64,000 nucleotides of DNA, taken from the NCBI GenBank assembly GCA_964614575.1, contig CAZTLX010000003.1, forward strand, positions 1-64,000, read 5' to 3'. Below the pieces are notes generated by a model. It did not search any database, had not been told where the DNA came from, and was given only the letters and a program-made list of their open reading frames with translations. The position numbers and the translations under genes were made by a program. Shown here in pieces: positions 1-10,597 of this stretch; the stretch's first letter is position 1; each line of letters opens with the position of its first letter. The stretch is from JBGTLW01 sp964614575 (GTDB taxonomy: Bacteria; Planctomycetota; Phycisphaerae; Phycisphaerales; Phycisphaeraceae).

Positions 1-1
1 C

Positions 2-1023
<1,022 letters not shown>

Positions 1024-1024
<1 letters not shown>

Positions 1025-1800
1025 TGCGATTGATCCTGCACATCTGGAAGCAGGCGAGTGGGGCGCCCGACGGCAAGTTCGAGCGGTACGAGCTGGACGA
1101 CATCGACAAGGACATGTCGTTCCTCGAGATGCTCGACTACCTCAACGAAACCCTGCAGGAGCAGGACAAAGAACCGGTCGTCTTCGACAGCGACTGCCGC
1201 GAAGGCATCTGCGGCACGTGCTCGCTGGTGATCAACGGCTACGCGCACGGCCCAGGCAACCGCTCAGCGACGTGTCAGAAATACATGCGCGATTACAAGG
1301 ACGGCGAGGAGATCTGGATCGAGCCGTTCCGCGGTGGCGCGTTCAGCGTCGTCAAGGACCTGATGACCGACCGCAGCGCGCTGGACCGCATCATCCAGGC
1401 CGGCGGTTACATCTCCGTGCCCACCGGCCCCAAGCCCGAGCCCAACGCCAACCCCGTCCCCGCCGAGGACGCCGAGCGCGCGATGGATGCCGCGGCGTGC
1501 ATCGGCTGCGGCGCGTGCGTCGCGCAGTGCCCCAACGGCTCGGCGATGCTCTTCACCGCGGCGAAGGTCTCGCACCTGGGCCAACTGCCCCAGGGCCAGC
1601 CCGAGCGCGACCGGCGCGTCGTCAATATGGTCGAGCAGCACGAGGAAGAGGGCTTCGGCTCGTGTACCAACCACGCCGAGTGCCAGGCCGCGTGCCCCAA
1701 GGGCATCAGCATCGATTTCATCGGCCAGCTCAACCGCGACTACAACCGCGCGATGGTCTTCCACCCCCATGAAAAACGCGGCATGCTGGCCAGCCAGTAG
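1024..1800 (+). CDS. sdhB: Succinate dehydrogenase iron-sulfur subunit
   Basis: SdhB passes electrons from the flavoprotein to the quinone site. The 258-residue product has a plant-type ferredoxin domain with cysteines at 58, 63, 66 (CREGICGTC) and 84 for the [2Fe-2S] centre. Further on, CIGCGACVAQCPNG and a CTNHAECQAACPKG segment bind the [4Fe-4S] and [3Fe-4S] clusters. Length is close to the usual 230-260 residues. The ATG overlaps the sdhA stop as TAATG. A longer reading upstream in the same frame would overlap sdhA heavily and has no support. Confidence 0.96.
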
Positions 1801-1824
1801 AACGCGCCGCACCCACCAACCCAC

Positions 1825-1850
1825 GTTTAGCGAGTGGCACGAAGTGCCCC
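1825..1850 (+). repeat. Stem-loop repeat, family 1
   Basis: This copy begins GTTTAGC and ends in the hairpin GGCACGAAGTGCC with a trailing CC. It lies 24 bases after the sdhB stop. Related copies occur near 2.95, 26.4, 28.6, 36.5 and 45.7 kb, almost always just past a stop codon. It may act as a transcription end or mRNA 3' stabiliser, but there is no U-tract. Confidence 0.7.
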
Positions 1851-2007
1851 GTTTGTCTCGTTTGCCTGGTTGCCGCCGACAGCACCAAGATTTCGCGAAT
1901 CCGCAATCAACACTGTCGCAATTACGCGATATTTATCTTCCCTTCCTCACGAACCGATAATATACTTCTGACGCCTGCGTGATTTGCTCCCCGCGAGGAA
2001 CACGCCC

Positions 2008-2787
2008 ATGGTCTTGCCCGTCCGCGTTCAAACCGTCCGCCCCCTCGTCCGCTATGTCGATGACCAGCAAGCGGTCATCGACACCCACTTTACCACCATC
2101 CTTCGCCCCGCCGAAGACACCCCGCCCCCGGATCAGGTGTTGGGGCGCACCGTGCATGTGCTGGTGGAGATCAACGGGACCGATGGCTTCCACGATGAGG
2201 GGGAGTGCCAGCTCCGCCTCGACGCCGGCCGCGGCTCGGTCCGCTTCGAGGTCGTCCAGCCCGACCGCTGGTGGCCCGCCGGCATGGGCACCCAAGCGCT
2301 CTACGAGCTGCGCATCGGCCTGGTCGCCGACGGCGAACTGGTTGACCATCATGCGGTGACGTTCGGGCTGACCAGCGTGCGGCGCGACCGCAAGTTCGAT
2401 GTCGGCCACAACCCCTCGCTGCTGATCAACGGGCAGGTCATCGACATCGAGCAGGTCGTCATCGTCGATCGCATCGACGAGCGCGGCCTGCTGCCGGCCA
2501 CCAGCGCGTCGCTGCTGCTGGTGCGTGACCACTACGGCTCAGACCTGCTCTACGACGCGGCCGACCGCGCGGGCATCCTGCTGGTGCAGTGCGTGCCGGT
2601 GGATGAGAACGGCTCGCCCGATCAGACGATCGGTGAACAGGTCGAACGCCTCGCGTCGCACCCGAGCCTCGCGGGTTACTTTGTGGGCCACCTGGGACGC
2701 CGCCGCGACGCTGTGACCCGGCAGATCCGCGGCATCGATCCGACGCGCGCCGTCTTCCGCCGTTTCCCCCTCGATCCCGCGGCGTAG
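2008..2787 (+). CDS. Truncated glycoside hydrolase family 2-like protein
   Basis: The 259-residue protein resembles the middle of GH2 enzymes of the beta-mannosidase type. A sandwich-domain segment RWWPAGMGTQALYELRIGL is followed by FGLTSVRRDRKF and a ...LLINGQ segment, then the start of a TIM barrel (RDHYGSDLLYDAADRAGILL). The rest of the barrel with both catalytic glutamates is absent, so it is probably not an active hydrolase. It may be a sugar-binding relic or a family with a new role. The ATG is preferred over an upstream TTG because GAGGAA lies seven bases ahead of it. Heptamer repeats and a family 1 stem-loop follow. Confidence 0.6.
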   Translation: MVLPVRVQTVRPLVRYVDDQQAVIDTHFTTILRPAEDTPPPDQVLGRTVHVLVEINGTDGFHDEGECQLRLDAGRGSVRFEVVQPDRWWPAGMGTQALYELRIGLVADGELVDHHAVTFGLTSVRRDRKFDVGHNPSLLINGQVIDIEQVVIVDRIDERGLLPATSASLLLVRDHYGSDLLYDAADRAGILLVQCVPVDENGSPDQTIGEQVERLASHPSLAGYFVGHLGRRRDAVTRQIRGIDPTRAVFRRFPLDPAA

Positions 2788-2805
2788 AACAAGCTGCGTT
2801 GTTAA

Positions 2806-2934
2806 ATCCGAAGTCCGAACTTCGAAATCCGAAAGAAGCTCAAAATCGAAAAATCACAATGCGCTGCGTGGTAGTCCGTTTCAGGATTCGAATTTCACCA
2901 TTTTTTCGGATTTCGGGATTCGGGATTCGGATTT
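2806..2934 (+). repeat. Two opposed arrays of degenerate heptanucleotide repeats
   Basis: Positions 2806-2833 hold four consecutive seven-base units close to RTCCGAA. Positions 2907-2934 hold four units of CGGATTT or CGGGATT, which is the reverse complement of the same theme. The spacer between is AT-rich for this genome. The arrays sit between the convergent ends of the GH2-like gene and the ABC ATPase gene, and could pair as a long imperfect hairpin in either transcript. Confidence 0.75.
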
Positions 2935-2942
2935 TCAAGACA

Positions 2943-2968
2943 GGGGCACTTCGTGCCGCCCGCTGAAC
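2943..2968 (-). repeat. Stem-loop repeat, family 1
   Basis: Read on the minus strand this is GTTCAGC followed by GGCACGAAGTGCC, the family 1 pattern with one change in the leading heptamer. It lies directly downstream of the heptamer arrays and 28 bases before the ABC ATPase stop codon, between convergent genes. Confidence 0.7.
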
Positions 2969-2995
2969 ATCGGTGCGTGGATACGCGGCATCGGA

Positions 2996-3736
2996 TCAAT
3001 GGTTGTTCGGCGCGACCAGCTCGTCGCGGTCGATGAGGCCGTCTCTGAGGCGGACGACGCGCTGGCAGCGTTCGGCGACGGATTCGTCGTGGGTCACCAT
3101 GACGATGGTCAGCCCGCTGCGGTGCAGTTCATCGAAGAGGGCAAGGATCGCCTCGCCGGTTTTGCTGTCGAGGTTGCCGGTCGGTTCGTCGGCTAGCAGG
3201 AGGCTGGGCTGGGCGACGAGGGCGCGGGCGATGGCGACGCGCTGCATCTGCCCGCCGGAGAGCTCGGCCGGTCGGTGGTGCATCCGGTCGGTGAGGCCGA
3301 CGCGTTCGACGGCTTTCTCCGCCATCGTGTTGCCGACGGCGGTGGAGTAGCCCTGATAGAACAGCGGGACGCGGACGTTCTCGCGCACGGTCAGTTGCGA
3401 GATGAGGTTGAACGCCTGGAACACGAAGCCCAGCCGCCGGCCGCGCACCTTGCTGAGCTGGTCGTCCTCCATCTGAGCGACGTCTTCGCCGTCGAGCAGG
3501 TAGCGCCCGGCGGTCGGGCGATCGAGGCAGCCGATGATGTTCATCAGCGTCGATTTGCCCGAGCCGGACGGCCCCATGATCGCCACGTACTGCCCGCGGG
3601 GGATGTCCACATCGACGCCGGCCAACGCCCGGACCGGGGGCGCGGCCTTGGACTTCTGGTAAACCTTCTCCACGCCTTCAATCCGCGCGACGATGTCGGC
3701 GCCAACGGCGGCACGGCCTGCAACGGGAGCGATCAT
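2996..3736 (-). CDS. ABC transporter ATP-binding protein, MacB/LolD type
   Basis: This 246-residue ATPase powers a membrane permease by ATP hydrolysis. It shows Walker A GPSGSGKST, the signature LSGGQMQRVAIARAL, Walker B LLLADEPTGNLDS, and an H-loop in VTHDESVA. The PTGNLDS and QLTVRENV wording places it with the MacB/LolD/FtsE group, which exports lipoproteins or peptides or acts in cell-envelope work. It follows a secreted protein gene by nine bases, so the two are probably one transcript. No permease with the usual FtsX fold lies next to it, so its partner must be encoded elsewhere. Confidence 0.9.
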   Translation of the reverse strand: MIAPVAGRAAVGADIVARIEGVEKVYQKSKAAPPVRALAGVDVDIPRGQYVAIMGPSGSGKSTLMNIIGCLDRPTAGRYLLDGEDVAQMEDDQLSKVRGRRLGFVFQAFNLISQLTVRENVRVPLFYQGYSTAVGNTMAEKAVERVGLTDRMHHRPAELSGGQMQRVAIARALVAQPSLLLADEPTGNLDSKTGEAILALFDELHRSGLTIVMVTHDESVAERCQRVVRLRDGLIDRDELVAPNNH

Positions 3737-3745
3737 GAGGATAGT

Positions 3746-4390
3746 TTAGGAGTCGAGGTTGCCGCGGTCGATGTCGATGATCATCATCGTCGGCAGCAGG
3801 TAGTTTGCGCCGCGATACGTATGCACCTGCCCGGAGAGGCGGAAGGTCGTCTGGTCGCCGTGCTTCTCGATGTATTCTTCCATGTCCTCGAGCTTGCGGC
3901 AGGGCTGGAGGATCATGGGGTTTTCGGGGGCGTCGGCCTGATCCGCCTCGAAGACAAACATCACGTGCGCCCCATCGGACGAACGTATGAGTCGGCCGCG
4001 TCGGTTGACGATGAAGGTGCCCTCGGGCAGGAGCCTGGGCTGCTCCCCCGCCCCGCCGCTGCTGCCCGGCGGGGTGGGCGCGATGCCAACGATCGCGGGG
4101 TCGAGATCGACCGTGGCCGCGGGCGCACCGATCCTTGATGGCTGATGGGTCACTTCCGGGTCGCGCGTGGGCTCGACCACCGGCGCGTCCCGCCGCTGAT
4201 CCAGCAATTGCTCCATCACGTCGCGGGCGGACTGCTCGGCCTCGGCGTCCTCGGCGGTGACGGACGCGTCACCGCTCTGGGGTGACTCGACCGTCATCTC
4301 ACCGTCGGTCTGCCCGTTGACCACGCCGACCGCCAGCAGGGCGACCACGGCTAGCAGCACGCTGATCCAGAGAGTGGGTTGGTGACGCAT
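3746..4390 (-). CDS. Secreted conserved planctomycete-type protein of unknown function
   Basis: The 214-residue product starts with a signal peptide (MRHQPTLWISVLLAVVALL, cleavage likely after GVVNG). A charged low-complexity linker follows to about residue 90. The C-terminal third is well ordered, with FIVNRRGRLIRS, ILQPCRKLEDMEE and a YRGANYLLPT end motif. I recognise this pattern as conserved in planctomycetes but know no assigned function. It is nine bases upstream of the ABC ATPase gene, suggesting a joint role at the envelope. That link is inference. Confidence 0.7.
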   Translation of the reverse strand: MRHQPTLWISVLLAVVALLAVGVVNGQTDGEMTVESPQSGDASVTAEDAEAEQSARDVMEQLLDQRRDAPVVEPTRDPEVTHQPSRIGAPAATVDLDPAIVGIAPTPPGSSGGAGEQPRLLPEGTFIVNRRGRLIRSSDGAHVMFVFEADQADAPENPMILQPCRKLEDMEEYIEKHGDQTTFRLSGQVHTYRGANYLLPTMMIIDIDRGNLDS

Positions 4391-4434
4391 CGTCGGTTCC
4401 TTCCGTCGCAGTCACGGGGTTGGGATCAAATCGG

Positions 4435-5298
4435 TCAGGCGTACGCGATCCCCAGGTCGTCGAGCAGTCGCTTGGCCGAGGTTATCGCGACCTGCATCAA
4501 CTGCTTCTGATCCATATCCGCCAGCGCGAGCGAGCCGGTGCCGCTGGCGTGCGTGGCGAGCACGGCCTTGGAGAACTTGAGGTGCGGCTCGAGTGTGCAG
4601 CCGCCCTCCCAGCCGGCCTTGGCCGCGTCTTCCAGGATGCGCCGGGCGTCGGTGTCGCCCTGGCCCATCGGCGTGTGCTCGCCGGTGGTCTTCTGATCCT
4701 TGAAGTGGAAGTAGTCGGTCTTGTCCTTCATCTTCTGCCAGGTGTCCCACCCGGCCTCGCCGGTGCGGATGTAGTTGGCGAAGTCGTAGATCAGCTTGAA
4801 GGTCTTTCCGTCACGCAGCTCGGCGATCTCGAGCACCCGGTCACTGTCGTCGCCGTAGATATCCGATTCGTTTTCGTGGTAGAGCACGAGGCCGAGTTGC
4901 CCGGCCTTGTCGCGGAGGCGATGGAGGTTGTCCGTCGCCTTGGCGCGCCACTGGTCGCGCGGGGCCTGGGCTTTGTTGAAGTAGCTGAACATGCGGACCG
5001 CGTCGCAGCCAAAGATATCCTTGAGCTTGCCGAGGTGCTCGAGCTTGTCGAGGTCGATCTTCAGGTCGTCGGCGATGTCGATCTTGCCGATCGGCGAGCC
5101 GAACATATTGACCTTCACGCCCGCGGCCTCGTAGCGTTTGGCGACCTGCTCGGCGAGGTCGAGCGGGAGGTTGGCGATGTTATGGCCATCGACGTTGCGC
5201 GGGTCGATGAGGCTCAGCCCGCCGTCGGCGAGGGCCTGGAGTTGATCGTCGGTCGAGCCGCCGGCTTCGTCGGCGAAAGCGCTGAGGGTCCAAGGCAT
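4435..5298 (-). CDS. Sugar phosphate isomerase/epimerase, xylose isomerase-like TIM barrel
   Basis: The 287-residue protein has the fold of the AP-endonuclease-2/xylose isomerase-like family. Features are an N-terminal FADEAGGSTDDQLQAL, a central LYHENESDIYGD segment supplying a metal-binding glutamate, YDFANY, and YFHFKDQKTTGEHTPMGQGD with the later metal ligands. Such enzymes isomerise or epimerise sugars, inositols or keto-sugars with a divalent metal. The exact substrate cannot be read from the sequence. It has no signal peptide, so it is cytoplasmic. It lies in a minus-strand run of loosely related genes with spacers of about 45 bases. Confidence 0.85.
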   Translation of the reverse strand: MPWTLSAFADEAGGSTDDQLQALADGGLSLIDPRNVDGHNIANLPLDLAEQVAKRYEAAGVKVNMFGSPIGKIDIADDLKIDLDKLEHLGKLKDIFGCDAVRMFSYFNKAQAPRDQWRAKATDNLHRLRDKAGQLGLVLYHENESDIYGDDSDRVLEIAELRDGKTFKLIYDFANYIRTGEAGWDTWQKMKDKTDYFHFKDQKTTGEHTPMGQGDTDARRILEDAAKAGWEGGCTLEPHLKFSKAVLATHASGTGSLALADMDQKQLMQVAITSAKRLLDDLGIAYA

Positions 5299-5343
5299 CG
5301 GCGAAGTTATCCCGTAAGCATGGTTGAAGAAAACGAAGGGCGA

Positions 5344-5844
5344 TCATCGGGGGACGTTGGAGTCGACCGGGATACGCCACGGGCGGATCCGATCGACGCC
5401 CCAGCGGCTAAACGCGTCCCACGAGAGGTACACCGTCACCAGTTGCTCCGAGCCCCCGACCGCGGCGCGGACCGCATCGACCTCGCCCTTATGGCCCCGC
5501 ACACGAACCTGCGTGATGCGGAGCTGAGCCGTCGTCCCGGCCCCTTCGTCGTCGGGCGTCGCGGGGATCACGTTCGACCCGGTGACCGCGGCGACCGCTT
5601 CGTAGGTCAACGCCTCGGCACCGGTGGGCAGCGACAGCGCGACCGGGCCTTGGAGCGGGGTCTGCGAGACGATCTCGTCGATCGCGGCTGCCACCACCGC
5701 GCGGACGGTGCGGCCGTTGGGGCTGTTAAACGCGACGTCGCCGGTCTCGGCGGGGATGTTGACGTAAGACGGGCCTTGGCAGCCGAGCAGCACGAAGCTC
5801 GTGGCGATCAGGACGCTTAGAACGGGATAGCGGGGGGTAACCAT
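5344..5844 (-). CDS. Small lipoprotein of unknown function
   Basis: The 166-residue product has a lipoprotein signal peptide with a clear lipobox, VLLGC, so it should be anchored to a membrane. The mature part begins QGPSYVNIPAETGDVAFNSPNG and contains two compact segments with no motif I recognise. It follows glmS on the same strand after a spacer that holds a family 2 stem-loop. No function is proposed. Confidence 0.75.
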   Translation of the reverse strand: MVTPRYPVLSVLIATSFVLLGCQGPSYVNIPAETGDVAFNSPNGRTVRAVVAAAIDEIVSQTPLQGPVALSLPTGAEALTYEAVAAVTGSNVIPATPDDEGAGTTAQLRITQVRVRGHKGEVDAVRAAVGGSEQLVTVYLSWDAFSRWGVDRIRPWRIPVDSNVPR

Positions 5845-5957
5845 GATCGGGGTCTCGCGATAGGAGCGGCGGGCATCGCCGGCCTCGTCGAGATTGTAAC
5901 AAGTCGCGGGGTGGGCGCGGGTTTTGGCGCGGGGGGTATCCCCTCGAAGCGGGGTGG

Positions 5958-6004
5958 GGATACCCCGCTACAACTCGCTGCGCTCGCAGTGGCGGGCTTG
6001 GGGG
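5958..6004 (+). repeat. Stem-loop repeat, family 2, copy 1
   Basis: A 47-base block beginning GGATACCCCGC and containing CTCGCTGCGCTCGCAG is almost identical to positions 48617-48663. It can fold with stem CCGCTAC against GTGGCGG. Compared with the other copy, the differences keep the stem paired (T.G to C:G and A:T to G:C). A separate inverted pair GGGGTATCCC/GGGATACCCC lies just upstream and overlaps its left end. It sits 14 bases after the glmS stop. Confidence 0.75.
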
Positions 6005-6017
6005 CTGGGGTGTGTTG

Positions 6018-7911
<1,894 letters not shown>

Positions 7912-7993
7912 GTGATATTCCCTGGGGTGGGCGGGAGAGACAGGCCAGCTTCAACCGCTACGTTTTTACCTCATCGTCCAGATGATGCCGCCG

Positions 7994-8024
7994 ATTATAC
8001 GACGCGGCGCGCTTCCCAGTTCAA
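7994..8024 (-). promoter_or_regulatory. Possible glmS promoter
   Basis: A perfect TATAAT lies at 7994-7999 with TTGAAC at 8019-8024. The 19-base spacer is longer than ideal. The -10 box spans the TAA stop of the upstream phosphoesterase gene, so glmS could be transcribed separately from dus and the phosphoesterase. Confidence 0.35.
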
Positions 8025-8915
8025 ATCTTCGGGCACCACGCGGATCGCCTTGCGGCCTGTAGGGCCTGCGCCGACTGGCGCGACCGGCACATGATGCGTC
8101 AGCCGAACCGCGCCCCGCGCTTCCTCCGGCAGCACGATCTCCCAGAACCCCTGCCCCGCCGGATAACGCTCGCTGGTCATGCACGGCGCGCCCGCGTTGA
8201 TCGAGGCAAACGGCGGGTTGCTCGGCGGCCCGGGCAGCAACGCCCAGGGCTTGTGGATGTGCCCGTGCAGATAAATCACCCGGGCCGCGCACTCATCCAA
8301 CGCCTCACGCAATGCGTCCCGCTCGCGCAGGTCGTGCGAGCGGTGGCGCGGCGTGAGCGGCGGCTCGATCACCGGGTAATGACACAACACCAGCAACCCT
8401 TGCTCCGCCTTCATCCCGACCAGCAGCTTCTTGGTTTCGGCTAGCTGTTCTTTGCCCAGCTCGCCGCTGGAGGAGAGCACCCGCGGCACCGCCGAGTCCA
8501 GCGCGAGCAACTGCCAGACCGGGGTCAGCGCGGCGAAGCTCGGGAACGACGTCGGGATCAGCCCGTCCATCAGCGTCTCGATCCGCCGCACCCGACGCGA
8601 CCCGAACGTATAACGGTCGTGGTTGCCCGGCACCAGCACCACCTGCGCCCACTCAGCCAGCGGGCGGATGAACCGCTCGATGTCCGCAAACTCATCTTCC
8701 AGCGACGTGGTCGTCACATCCCCCGAGAACAGCACCGCGTCCGGCTTCAGCTCGGTGATCCGCTCGACCAGCGGATCAAGCAACGCGTGATTGAACCGAT
8801 TGCGCCGGGTCAGCACGAGGTTGGTATGACCGAGGATGCGGCGGCTAAGGAAGTATTGCTTCCGCTTCAACCGCTTCGCGTACACATGGATGTCACCGAC
8901 CAGAGCGATCCGCAC
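7995..8915 (-). CDS. Calcineurin-like metallophosphoesterase
   Basis: The 306-residue protein has the ordered motifs of this metal-dependent phosphatase fold: GDIH near the N-terminus, GDVT, GNHD, a CHYP segment and GHIH. These supply the two-metal site. No signal peptide is present, so it is cytoplasmic. Substrates in this family range from nucleotides to lipids, and nothing here decides between them. Its start lies one base after the dus stop, so the two genes are almost certainly co-transcribed. The final codons carry the -10 box proposed for glmS. Confidence 0.88.
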   Translation of the reverse strand: MRIALVGDIHVYAKRLKRKQYFLSRRILGHTNLVLTRRNRFNHALLDPLVERITELKPDAVLFSGDVTTTSLEDEFADIERFIRPLAEWAQVVLVPGNHDRYTFGSRRVRRIETLMDGLIPTSFPSFAALTPVWQLLALDSAVPRVLSSSGELGKEQLAETKKLLVGMKAEQGLLVLCHYPVIEPPLTPRHRSHDLRERDALREALDECAARVIYLHGHIHKPWALLPGPPSNPPFASINAGAPCMTSERYPAGQGFWEIVLPEEARGAVRLTHHVPVAPVGAGPTGRKAIRVVPEDLNWEARRVV

Positions 8916-8916
8916 G

Positions 8917-10038
8917 TTACGCCACCTCCGTGCCGCAGACGCCTACCGGTTCGCAACCGGCATCCTCCGCTTCGGCCGGCAGCGCGTCCTCCACGCTCAT
9001 GCCCGGCCCATCCTGTTCATAAAACCGCCCGAGCACCGCGTGCCATTCATCAAACGACTTGACCGCGATGAACGCGGCTTTGACGGCCTCGGCCTCCGGG
9101 TGGTGCCGCGCAAAGCGGATGCCGAACTTGCGCATCATCCGCGACGCCGACCCCTCGCCGTGCAACGCGACCGACAACTCGAAGTGCTCGCGCAGCACGC
9201 CCCGCTGCTCGTGGATCGTCGGTGGCCGCTGCGCTTCGATCGGGTCTCCCGCCATGATCGCGCGGGCCTGGCGGAACACCCACGGGTTGCCGATGCACCC
9301 GCGCGCCACGCTGACCCAATGCACGCCCGTCTGCTGGATCATCGCGAAGATGTCGGCCGCGCGCCAGATGTCGCCGCTGCCGCCGAGCGTGAAGCCGGGC
9401 GTGTGGCCGTAGTCCGCGACGATCCGCCGCAGCGCCTCCCAGCGTGACGGCCCTAGGTACTTCTGCTCGACCGTCCGGCCATGCACTGTCGCGCCGGCAT
9501 AACCCGCCTTGATCGCCGCCTCCAGCACCCTCCGGAAGTTCGCCTCGGCCTCGGGCGAATCGTCATACGCCCGGCGAAGCTTCACCGTCAGCGGTACATC
9601 GGCCCCCACCGCCTGCGCGACCGCGTCCAGAATCGCCGCCGCTTCCTCCGGCACGCTGAGCAGGTGCCCGCCGCGGGCTTTTTTCTTGATCTTCTTCACC
9701 GGGCACGCCAGGTTCACATCGACCACGTCGTAGCCGAGTTGCACGAGGATCTTCGCGCCCGCGGCGATATCCGCGGGGTGGCTGCCCATCAATTGCCCGG
9801 CGATGGGGTGATCCGCCTCGTCCAACTCCGCCGCGGCCAAGCCCTTGCCGCCGTGGATCAGGAATTGATCGAGCATCGCCTCGGTGATGCAGTACGGGCA
9901 GCCGTGACGCCGGGCGATCATCCGCATCGCGGCATCGGAATAGCCCGCCAGCCCCGCCTGGTAAAACGGAGCGTCGATCAGGACCGCGCGGGGCATGTCG
10001 GCGGCGGTGTGTTTGCCCAGTTGCAGCATGGTCGGCAT
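8917..10038 (-). CDS. dus: tRNA-dihydrouridine synthase
   Basis: Dus enzymes reduce uridine in the D-loop of tRNA using FMN and NADPH. The 373-residue product shows the FMN-binding TIM barrel with DAPFYQAGLAGYSD at the N-terminus and EAMLDQFL. The catalytic cysteine is in NLACPVKK (Cys112), followed by KARGGHLL. The motifs VKLRRAYDD, TVHGRTVEQKY and GGSGDIW follow in the expected order. An additional ATG three codons in is possible as the start. The divergent lipoprotein gene starts 11 bases away. Confidence 0.93.
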   Translation of the reverse strand: MPTMLQLGKHTAADMPRAVLIDAPFYQAGLAGYSDAAMRMIARRHGCPYCITEAMLDQFLIHGGKGLAAAELDEADHPIAGQLMGSHPADIAAGAKILVQLGYDVVDVNLACPVKKIKKKARGGHLLSVPEEAAAILDAVAQAVGADVPLTVKLRRAYDDSPEAEANFRRVLEAAIKAGYAGATVHGRTVEQKYLGPSRWEALRRIVADYGHTPGFTLGGSGDIWRAADIFAMIQQTGVHWVSVARGCIGNPWVFRQARAIMAGDPIEAQRPPTIHEQRGVLREHFELSVALHGEGSASRMMRKFGIRFARHHPEAEAVKAAFIAVKSFDEWHAVLGRFYEQDGPGMSVEDALPAEAEDAGCEPVGVCGTEVA

Positions 10039-10044
10039 TATAAG
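10039..10044 (+). promoter_or_regulatory. -10-like box five bases before a start codon
   Basis: TATAAG ends five bases before the ATG of the lipoprotein gene, and no ribosome-binding site fits between. This spacing suggests transcription starts at or next to the ATG (a leaderless message). Similar arrangements occur at folK, hicB and the GH130 gene. Confidence 0.4.
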
Positions 10045-10049
10045 CCGAT

Positions 10050-10526
10050 ATGAAAACGTCCTTGCCTCGCCTGTTGTTGTTGCTGATGGTGTTCGGCCTG
10101 TTCACCGGCTGTCGCGCCCAGCGGGTCACCATGCTCGACGCCGACACCCGCGACCGCCTCCGCAAACTGCCCTACCCCGCCGACGCCGAATACGGCCCGG
10201 ACCTGGACATCGTCGTCACCAAGAGCCGCCTCAACCTCCTGCTCTCCAACCGCGAACCGAGAACCTACGACGGCCGCGAAATATGGCTCAACCGCCAGTA
10301 CGTCTGGGAGGCCGACACCATCGCCATCGGCGGCGGCAACCGCTACACCCTCACCAACTTCATCAACCTCCACGGCGAGCCGTTCCCCACCCCCGGCTTC
10401 CTCCGCCCCGACAAGGGCGCGCCCGTCGTCCTCGCCGAACTCTACGACCCCCAATCCAAAACCCGCAACCGCCTGCTCGTCCAGACCATCGATGACCGCC
10501 CCGTCGGCGTCGAAGGCCAGGAATAA
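10050..10526 (+). CDS. Small lipoprotein of unknown function
   Basis: The 158-residue product has a lipoprotein signal peptide ending in the lipobox LFTGC. The mature region contains DLDIVVTKSRLNLLLSNREP and WLNRQYVWEADTIAIGGGN, then a beta-rich part ending in DRPVGVEGQE. A membrane-anchored domain of fixed size is likely, but I recognise no named family. The gene diverges from dus. Between its stop and the pgi start lies only a heptanucleotide array. Confidence 0.75.
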   Translation: MKTSLPRLLLLLMVFGLFTGCRAQRVTMLDADTRDRLRKLPYPADAEYGPDLDIVVTKSRLNLLLSNREPRTYDGREIWLNRQYVWEADTIAIGGGNRYTLTNFINLHGEPFPTPGFLRPDKGAPVVLAELYDPQSKTRNRLLVQTIDDRPVGVEGQE

Positions 10527-10534
10527 ACCACCCC

Positions 10535-10597
10535 ACTCCCTACTCCCTACTCTCCACTCTCTACTCCACACTCTCCACCCCCCACGCCCTACTCCCA
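10535..10597 (+). repeat. Nine in-phase heptanucleotide repeats ending at the pgi start codon
   Basis: Nine consecutive seven-base units run without slippage, consensus ACTCYCY, all starting AC. They fill almost the whole spacer between the lipoprotein stop and pgi. The ninth unit ends on the A of the pgi ATG. No purine-rich ribosome-binding site can exist in this pyrimidine-only tract, so copy number could affect pgi translation or transcription. Confidence 0.85.

Noticed and set aside
2806..2934. CRISPR array
   Set aside because: Units are seven bases, tandem and without spacers; no cas genes are in the window.
7912..7994. glmS ribozyme or other riboswitch upstream of glmS
   Set aside because: The leader is only 83 bases and shows none of the conserved ribozyme helices.
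10492..10596. A longer N-terminus for pgi
   Set aside because: It would translate the heptamer array and the end of the lipoprotein gene into low-complexity residues.
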